A stretch of DNA of 26,482 bases from Streptomyces bikiniensis (lineage in GTDB: Bacteria; Actinomycetota; Actinomycetes; Streptomycetales; Streptomycetaceae). This document shows positions 22,798 to 26,482 of the stretch, in pieces. The translations under genes were made by a program, and so were the position numbers. The notes beneath the pieces are model-generated. The model saw only the letters and a program-made list of their open reading frames with translations. It did not search any database and was not told where the DNA came from. The stretch covers positions 1 through 26,482 of the forward strand of contig JNWL01000064.1 of assembly GCA_000716465.1 (NCBI GenBank), given 5' to 3'. The first letter of the stretch is position 1. Each line of letters opens with the position of its first letter.

Positions 22798-23805
22798 ATG
22801 AGTCCACTCGCGCTGTCCGTCGTCCTGGCCTTGGTCTCCGCGGTGGCCTACGCGGCCGCGGCGATCGTCCAGGAGCGGGTCGCGGCCTCCGCGGCCGGCC
22901 CGCGCTACGCACCGCTGCGCCGTCCGGCCTGGTGGGGGGCGGTGGTGCTCAACGGCGTCGGGGCGGCCCTGCACGTCGCCGCCCTCGCGTACGGACCGCT
23001 CAGCCTGGTCCAGCCGCTGGGCGCGCTCACGATCGTGTTCGCCCTGCCCATGGCGGCGCTCTTCGTCGGCCGCGGGGCCGGGCGGCGGGCCCGGCACGGC
23101 GCCCTCATGGCCACGGCGGGCCTGGCGGGCCTGCTGAGCCTGACGACCGGCACCGACGCGCGGGCCCTGGGCGACGGGGACCGGTGGCTGCTCACGGGCA
23201 CCGCCTTCGGCGCGGTGGGGCTGCTCTTCGCGGGCGCGCACCTGGTGGGCCGGCCGGCGCTGCGCAGCGTCCTCCTGGCGACGGCGGCGGGCGTCTCCTT
23301 CGGCGCCGCGTCGGTGTTCACCAAGGCGGTGGCCGGGGAGTGGACGGCGCGGGCGCCGCTGGCCGAGTGGACGGCGCTCCTGGTCCTGTCGGCGTTCGCC
23401 GTGGGCGGGCTGCTGCTCTCCCAGGCCTCGTACCGGGGCGCGGGGCTCGCCGCCCCGCTCGCCACCCTCACGGTGGTCAATCCGGTGGTCGCCGCGGCGG
23501 TGGGCGTGACGCTGTTCGGCGAGGGCTTCCGCTACGGCGCGGCGGGCGCCGTGGCCGCGCTGCTGTGCGGGGCGGTCGCCGCGGGCGGTCTGGTGGAGCT
23601 CACGCTCGACCGGATGACGCCCGCGCCGGAGTCCCCGGCCCCTCCCGCCAAGCCGGCTCGCGGGAGGGGGAAGGGGCCGAGGGGGTCAGACGGAGACGCC
23701 GCGGGCCCTGAGATAGGCCAGGGGGTCGATGTCGGAGCCGTATCCGGGGCCCGTGCGGACCTCGAAGTGGAGGTGCGGTCCCGAGCTGTTGCCGGTCGAT
23801 CCTGA
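22798..23805 (+). CDS. DMT/EamA-like membrane transporter with antisense-overlapping tail
   Basis: The protein has 335 residues. The start at ATG 22798 is chosen because the first helix begins at once; GTG 22789 (3 bases after GGAGG) is a real alternative. About 9-10 membrane helices fill residues 5-268, in the two-repeat layout of the drug/metabolite transporter superfamily (PLSLVQPLGALTIVFALPMA; ATLTVVNPVVAAAVGVTLFGE). The substrate is unknown. After residue 270 the tail is Pro/Lys/Arg-rich. Residues 297-335 are encoded on the strand opposite the end of the peptidase gene, a 120-base tail-to-tail overlap. The tail is therefore constrained by the other gene and is unlikely to be functional. 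Confidence 0.82.
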   Translation: MSPLALSVVLALVSAVAYAAAAIVQERVAASAAGPRYAPLRRPAWWGAVVLNGVGAALHVAALAYGPLSLVQPLGALTIVFALPMAALFVGRGAGRRARHGALMATAGLAGLLSLTTGTDARALGDGDRWLLTGTAFGAVGLLFAGAHLVGRPALRSVLLATAAGVSFGAASVFTKAVAGEWTARAPLAEWTALLVLSAFAVGGLLLSQASYRGAGLAAPLATLTVVNPVVAAAVGVTLFGEGFRYGAAGAVAALLCGAVAAGGLVELTLDRMTPAPESPAPPAKPARGRGKGPRGSDGDAAGPEIGQGVDVGAVSGARADLEVEVRSRAVAGRS

Positions 23806-25098
23806 GCGGGCGATGCGCTGCCCGGCCGTCACCCGCTGGCCCTCGCGGACGGTGAGGGCGGAGAGGTGCGCGTACTGGCTGTAGCGGCCGTCGTCGTGGC
23901 GGAGCACGATCTGGTAGCCGTACGCGCCCGCCCAGCCGGCCGAGACGATCCGGCCGCCGGCCACGGCCTTGACGGAGGTGCCGGTGGGGACGGGGAAGTC
24001 GACGCCGGTGTGGTAGCCGCTGGACCAGGAGGAGCCGGGCTTGCCGTAACGGGTGCCGATGCCGGCGGAGACGGGAGCGGAGTAGCTGACCTGCGGCGCG
24101 GCGGCGGCCGGGCGCGGCTTGGCGGCGGGCTTGGTCGCGGGCTTGGCGACGGCGGGCTTGGGGGCCGGTTTCGCGGCCGGCCCGGCGGCGGTCTTGGCCG
24201 CGGGTCTGGTGGCGGGTTTCGCGGCCGGTGCGGTCGTCGGCCTGGCGGCGGGCCGGGGGGCGGCGGCCTTGGGGGGCGTCGACGGCGGGGCGGTCCTGGC
24301 GGGAGCGGGGGCCTTCCCGACCGCCCCCGTCTTCCCGGCCTGCCCGGCCTTGTCCGGCTGTCCGGCCTTCTGTCCCTGCCCGGTCCCGCTCGGCTGGGCG
24401 GGCTTCTTGGGGGCGGCGATGCGCAGGGTGAGGCGCTGGCCGGGGAGGATGAGGTCGGGGTCGTCGCCGACGACGGGCCGGTTCGCCTCGTACAGCCGCT
24501 GCCAGCCGCCCCGTACGTTCTCCTCGCGGGCGATCTTCGACAGGGAGTCGCCGGGGGTCACGGTGTACATCTCGCGCACGGTGGGCACGGTGGTCGGGCT
24601 CGCGCTCCGGGCCGGGCGTTCCGATAAGGCGCGCTGTCCGGGCAGGGAGGCCGTGCGCGGCTGGTTCCCGCCGGACGGCTCGGCCTCGGCGGCCCGGGTG
24701 GAGGCCTCGGGGGCCTCACCGCCCCGGGCGAGGCCCGCGCGGGGGCCGCAGGACGGCCAGGCGCCGGGGCCCTGCCCCTTCAGGACGCGCTCGGCGATCA
24801 GGATCTGCTGGTCCCTGGAGGCGAGGTCGGCGCGCGGCGCGTAGTGCGTGCCGCCGTACTCCTCCCAGGTGGACTGGGTGAACTGGAGGCCGCCGAAGTA
24901 GCCGTTCCCCGTGTTGATGTGCCAGTTGGAGGAGGATTCGCAGGCCGCGACCTTCTCCCAGACGTTCAGCGAGGCGGCCTGCACCGTGCCCGCGCCCATC
25001 AGCGGCAGCGCCATTCCGGCGCCTCCCGCCGTGATGGTGAGCGAGGCGCGGTTGACGCGGCTCGGCTGGTGACGGCGGTGACGTCCGCGTACGGCCAT
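23686..25098 (-). CDS. Rpf-LysM-M23 cell-wall hydrolase
   Basis: The protein has 470 residues and an export signal (1-42, ending AQA-like: VQAA). A resuscitation-promoting-factor transglycosylase-like domain spans about 44-118 (WEKVAACESSSNWHINTGNG), with catalytic Glu E54 and a likely disulfide C53-C117. A LysM domain spans about 177-226 (YTVTPGDSLSKIA). A long Ala/Pro/Lys linker (about 228-335, AKPA-type repeats) leads to an M23 endopeptidase domain (about 340-465) with H363/D367 in HTGVDF, H411 in YAHLS and H442/H444 in HLHFE. All zinc ligands are present. Two wall-cutting activities in one protein suit spore germination or outgrowth, as known for streptomycete Rpf proteins. The last 120 bases overlap the convergent transporter gene. 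Confidence 0.94.
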   Translation of the reverse strand: MAVRGRHRRHQPSRVNRASLTITAGGAGMALPLMGAGTVQAASLNVWEKVAACESSSNWHINTGNGYFGGLQFTQSTWEEYGGTHYAPRADLASRDQQILIAERVLKGQGPGAWPSCGPRAGLARGGEAPEASTRAAEAEPSGGNQPRTASLPGQRALSERPARSASPTTVPTVREMYTVTPGDSLSKIAREENVRGGWQRLYEANRPVVGDDPDLILPGQRLTLRIAAPKKPAQPSGTGQGQKAGQPDKAGQAGKTGAVGKAPAPARTAPPSTPPKAAAPRPAARPTTAPAAKPATRPAAKTAAGPAAKPAPKPAVAKPATKPAAKPRPAAAAPQVSYSAPVSAGIGTRYGKPGSSWSSGYHTGVDFPVPTGTSVKAVAGGRIVSAGWAGAYGYQIVLRHDDGRYSQYAHLSALTVREGQRVTAGQRIARSGSTGNSSGPHLHFEVRTGPGYGSDIDPLAYLRARGVSV

Positions 25099-25128
25099 GG
25101 GCCCCCCTAGAACACAGCGACAGCCGCC

Positions 25129-25158
25129 AAGTTAGGGGTGGCGCACGCTCCGTGACAA
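25129..25158 (-). promoter_or_regulatory. Candidate promoter of the Rpf-LysM-M23 gene
   Basis: On the minus strand TTGTCA (25153-25158) and TAACTT (25129-25134) are 18 bases apart, giving a transcription start about 25 bases before the ATG at 25098. There is no room for a long riboswitch leader in this case. The -35 overlaps an inverted repeat at 25149-25170. Confidence 0.45.
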
Positions 25159-25170
25159 GCGGTTCACGGA
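25149..25170. promoter_or_regulatory. Inverted repeat over the -35 of the hydrolase gene
   Basis: Arms tccgtga (25149-25155) and tcacgga (25164-25170) flank 8 bases. GTGA...TCAC resembles a CRP-type site, but the spacer is 8 rather than 6, so the regulator is uncertain. Confidence 0.4.
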
Positions 25171-25187
25171 ATCCCGGCCGTCTTCCG

Positions 25188-25403
25188 TCACCTCCACGCG
25201 GGCGCGGGGCCTCCGCCGGCGGGTCCCGGCTGGGGCTGGGGCTCGGGTTCCGGCACGGGTCCGCCGGGCTGCGGGGCGGGACCGGGGCCGGGGTCCGGAG
25301 GGGACGGGACCGGGCTGGGATCCGGCGGGGGCACGGGGTTCGGGCCGGGTACGGGGGGCGGGATGGGCGACGGGGGCAGCGGGTCGGGGTGGGGGTGGGT
25401 CAT
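25188..25403 (-). CDS. Proline-rich small protein (71 aa)
   Basis: The ATG at 25403 follows GAGAGG by 6 bases. The product is almost entirely Pro with Asp, Val, Gly and Glu (PNPVPPPDPSPVPSPPDPGP), ending in PAPAWR. No domain, signal peptide or membrane segment is seen. It lies between the racemase-like gene and the hydrolase gene on the same strand; the hydrolase promoter starts only about 30 bases after its stop. The biased composition fits any GC-rich frame, so it could be spurious. The good ribosome site and position in an otherwise empty gap argue for a gene. Confidence 0.5.
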   Translation of the reverse strand: MTHPHPDPLPPSPIPPPVPGPNPVPPPDPSPVPSPPDPGPGPAPQPGGPVPEPEPQPQPGPAGGGPAPAWR

Positions 25404-25486
25404 CACGGACCTCTCGCTCGTCGGGTCGGTCGCTTCCCAGGGTGGCGCGGCGGGGCTCCCGGCGCCCGTCGGACCGGCCCTTCGGG

Positions 25487-26155
25487 TCAGTCCCGGCCGG
25501 CCGCTCCCGCCGCCTCCGCGGCCGCCGCGAGTCCGGGACGGGGACTGGACAGGACGGGCAGGGGGGTGGAGGTCCGCTCGGCGGCGTCGGCCATGGAGGC
25601 CTGGGCGAGGACGACGGCACCGCCCTCCGTGACGGGCGCCCGGTCCACGGCCGCCGCGACGGCGTCGAGGTACCCCTCCCGGTCCCCCGCCTCGAACCGT
25701 TCCCAGGCCCCTTCCACCACCACGGTGGTCACGCGGGGGGCGTGCGCCCCCGATGCCTTCGCCTCCTCCGCGAGGAGGTCGGTCGTGGGCTCCAGGGTGG
25801 AACGCAGGGCGGCGACGACGAGGACGCGGTCGTACCGGGCGGCCTCGGCGGCCATCGGCCGGTCCACCCGGAGGACGGGCACGCCGAGGGAGGCCGCGGC
25901 GCGCTCGGCCGCCCCGCCGAGGGTGGAGCAGGTGCAGAGCACGGCGTGGACGCCGTCCGCGACGGCCCCCGCGAGGACGGCGGCCACGGGCCCGGCGACG
26001 GCCCCGGGGCCCGCCTCCCGGGCCCGTACGAGCAGCTCCTCGTGGACGAGGTGCCGCAGGACGAGCCCGGGGTGGTGCCGGTCGCGCAGGGCGTCGAAGA
26101 CGGGGACGTGGACCGGCGAGGTGTGCAGCAGGGCCAGGGTGCCGGCGGGGTTCAC
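25487..26155 (-). CDS. Asp/Glu/hydantoin racemase-like protein
   Basis: The protein has 222 residues. The GTG at 26155 overlaps the stop of the GNAT gene by 3 bases (GTGA), so the two are coupled. The racemase fold is suggested by LALLHTSPVHVPVFDAL near the start, the first-Cys motif VLCTCSTLGG (C74, C76) and a later block VVVEGAWERF. The second half has VVLAQASMADAA (181-192), where classic two-Cys racemases carry the second catalytic Cys in a GCTH-type motif. So only one of the two cysteines needed for racemisation is present. It may be a racemase homologue with a different reaction, such as isomerase or lyase, or a non-catalytic relative. Substrate unknown. Confidence 0.8.
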   Translation of the reverse strand: MNPAGTLALLHTSPVHVPVFDALRDRHHPGLVLRHLVHEELLVRAREAGPGAVAGPVAAVLAGAVADGVHAVLCTCSTLGGAAERAAASLGVPVLRVDRPMAAEAARYDRVLVVAALRSTLEPTTDLLAEEAKASGAHAPRVTTVVVEGAWERFEAGDREGYLDAVAAAVDRAPVTEGGAVVLAQASMADAAERTSTPLPVLSSPRPGLAAAAEAAGAAGRD

Positions 26156-26482
26156 CACAGATCGGGGGTGGACCTGAGCTGCTCCTTCGCCGCGCGGACC
26201 ACCTCGTCGGACGGTACGGGCGCTTCGTCGGGGTGGCGTTCGGCCCACTTCGCGGCGTACGAGCAGAGGGGGACGACGGGGACGCCCTCGCGGGCGGCGG
26301 TCGCGTAGAGCTCGCGCACGAGCGCCCCGGCGATCCCCTTGCCCTCGTGCTCCTCCTCGACGACGGTGTGCACCGCGACCAGGGCGTGGGGCGCGGCGTC
26401 GAGGACGAAGTAGACGACGACGCCGACGGGGGCGGGGGCGCCGGCGGGGGCGGGGGCGCCGGCGGGGGCGGGGGGGCCGGCG
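26152..26482 (-). CDS. YjdJ-type GNAT acetyltransferase, 5' end cut by the contig edge
   Basis: The visible frame encodes about 109 residues and ends at TGA 26152-26154. VAVHTVVEEEHEGKGIAGAL holds the acetyl-CoA-binding (R/Q)xxGxG/A-like loop (EGKGIA). It is followed by VPLCSYAAKWAERHPD, the typical end of small YjdJ-like (PF14542) acetyltransferases. The substrate of this group is unknown. Upstream of VYFVLD the frame reads repeats of AGAPAP from an 18-bp DNA tandem repeat and runs off the contig. The in-frame GTG at 26373 should not be taken as the start, because the preceding strand (VVVYFVLDAAPHALVA) belongs to the fold. Confidence 0.85.
   Translation of the reverse strand, partial: AGPPAPAGAPAPAGAPAPVGVVVYFVLDAAPHALVAVHTVVEEEHEGKGIAGALVRELYATAAREGVPVVPLCSYAAKWAERHPDEAPVPSDEVVRAAKEQLRSTPDLW
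26425..26482. repeat. 18-bp GC-only tandem repeat at the contig end
   Basis: Units of ggcgggggcgggggcgcc at 26425-26442 (one change), 26443-26460 and 26461-26478 (one change) are followed by a partial copy. The number of units may be wrong in the assembly, and the contig probably ends because of it. Confidence 0.85.

Noticed and set aside
25099..25187. c-di-AMP (ydaO-type) riboswitch before the Rpf gene, as known for rpfA
   Set aside because: The region is short, a promoter is predicted only about 25 bases before the start codon, and the conserved riboswitch core segments were not found.
26425..26482. CRISPR-like repeats at the contig end
   Set aside because: The units are directly adjacent without spacers and are pure G/C; this is a coding minisatellite.

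Overview
The window is a very GC-rich actinomycete chromosome segment, most likely Streptomyces or a close relative such as Kitasatospora. The grounds are dense genes with near-uniform G/C third codon positions, many GTG starts, and typical families: DUF6777 lipoprotein, WS/DGAT acyltransferase, Rpf-LysM-M23 cell-wall enzyme, SpoIIE phosphatase fused to an anti-sigma-type kinase domain, class F-like sortase, and DUF1990/YndJ/LMF proteins. The sequence is a draft contig. Bases 1-55 are not genomic but an Illumina Nextera adapter with an i5 index and the Tn5 mosaic end. The right edge stops inside an 18-bp GC-rich tandem repeat.

Left part (56-7353): the tail of a membrane protein and a DUF4239 membrane protein, then a cell-surface module. 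The module has two convergent paralogous secreted proteins (1125-1697 + and 1808-2362 -) with an identical QGGLGGS C-terminal signature, a membrane segment and an Arg-rich tail, followed by a class F-like sortase (2799-3461). A NodB polysaccharide deacetylase and a CapA-like lipoprotein follow on the minus strand. An ECF sigma factor and a 166-aa protein of unknown function follow on the plus strand.

Middle (7400-16666, all minus strand): a transporter and two-component operon (LytTR response regulator, DUF485 protein, ActP-type solute symporter, LytS-type histidine kinase), a WS/DGAT acyltransferase, a PAS-GAF-PP2C-HATPase regulator and a DUF6777 lipoprotein.

Right part: a plus-strand operon of YndJ-like protein, DUF1990 protein and lipase-maturation-factor-like protein (16874-19753), preceded by a promoter bracketed by two TTGAAC-N2-GTTCAA operators. 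Next come a 56-aa small protein (19829-19999) with an excellent Shine-Dalgarno, a zinc-ribbon SDR protein lacking the canonical catalytic Tyr, and a FhuF-type Fe-S protein, all on the minus strand. A DMT-type membrane protein (+) follows, whose tail runs antisense into an Rpf-LysM-M23 peptidase gene (-). The window ends with a proline-rich small ORF, an Asp/Glu-racemase-like protein and a truncated YjdJ-type GNAT protein.

The best candidates for something undescribed are the sortase with two neighbouring substrates that lack LPXTG, the 56-aa protein, and the paired operators in front of the YndJ/DUF1990/LMF operon. No tRNA, rRNA, insertion sequence, CRISPR array or prophage was seen. All assignments come from reading the sequence without database searches.
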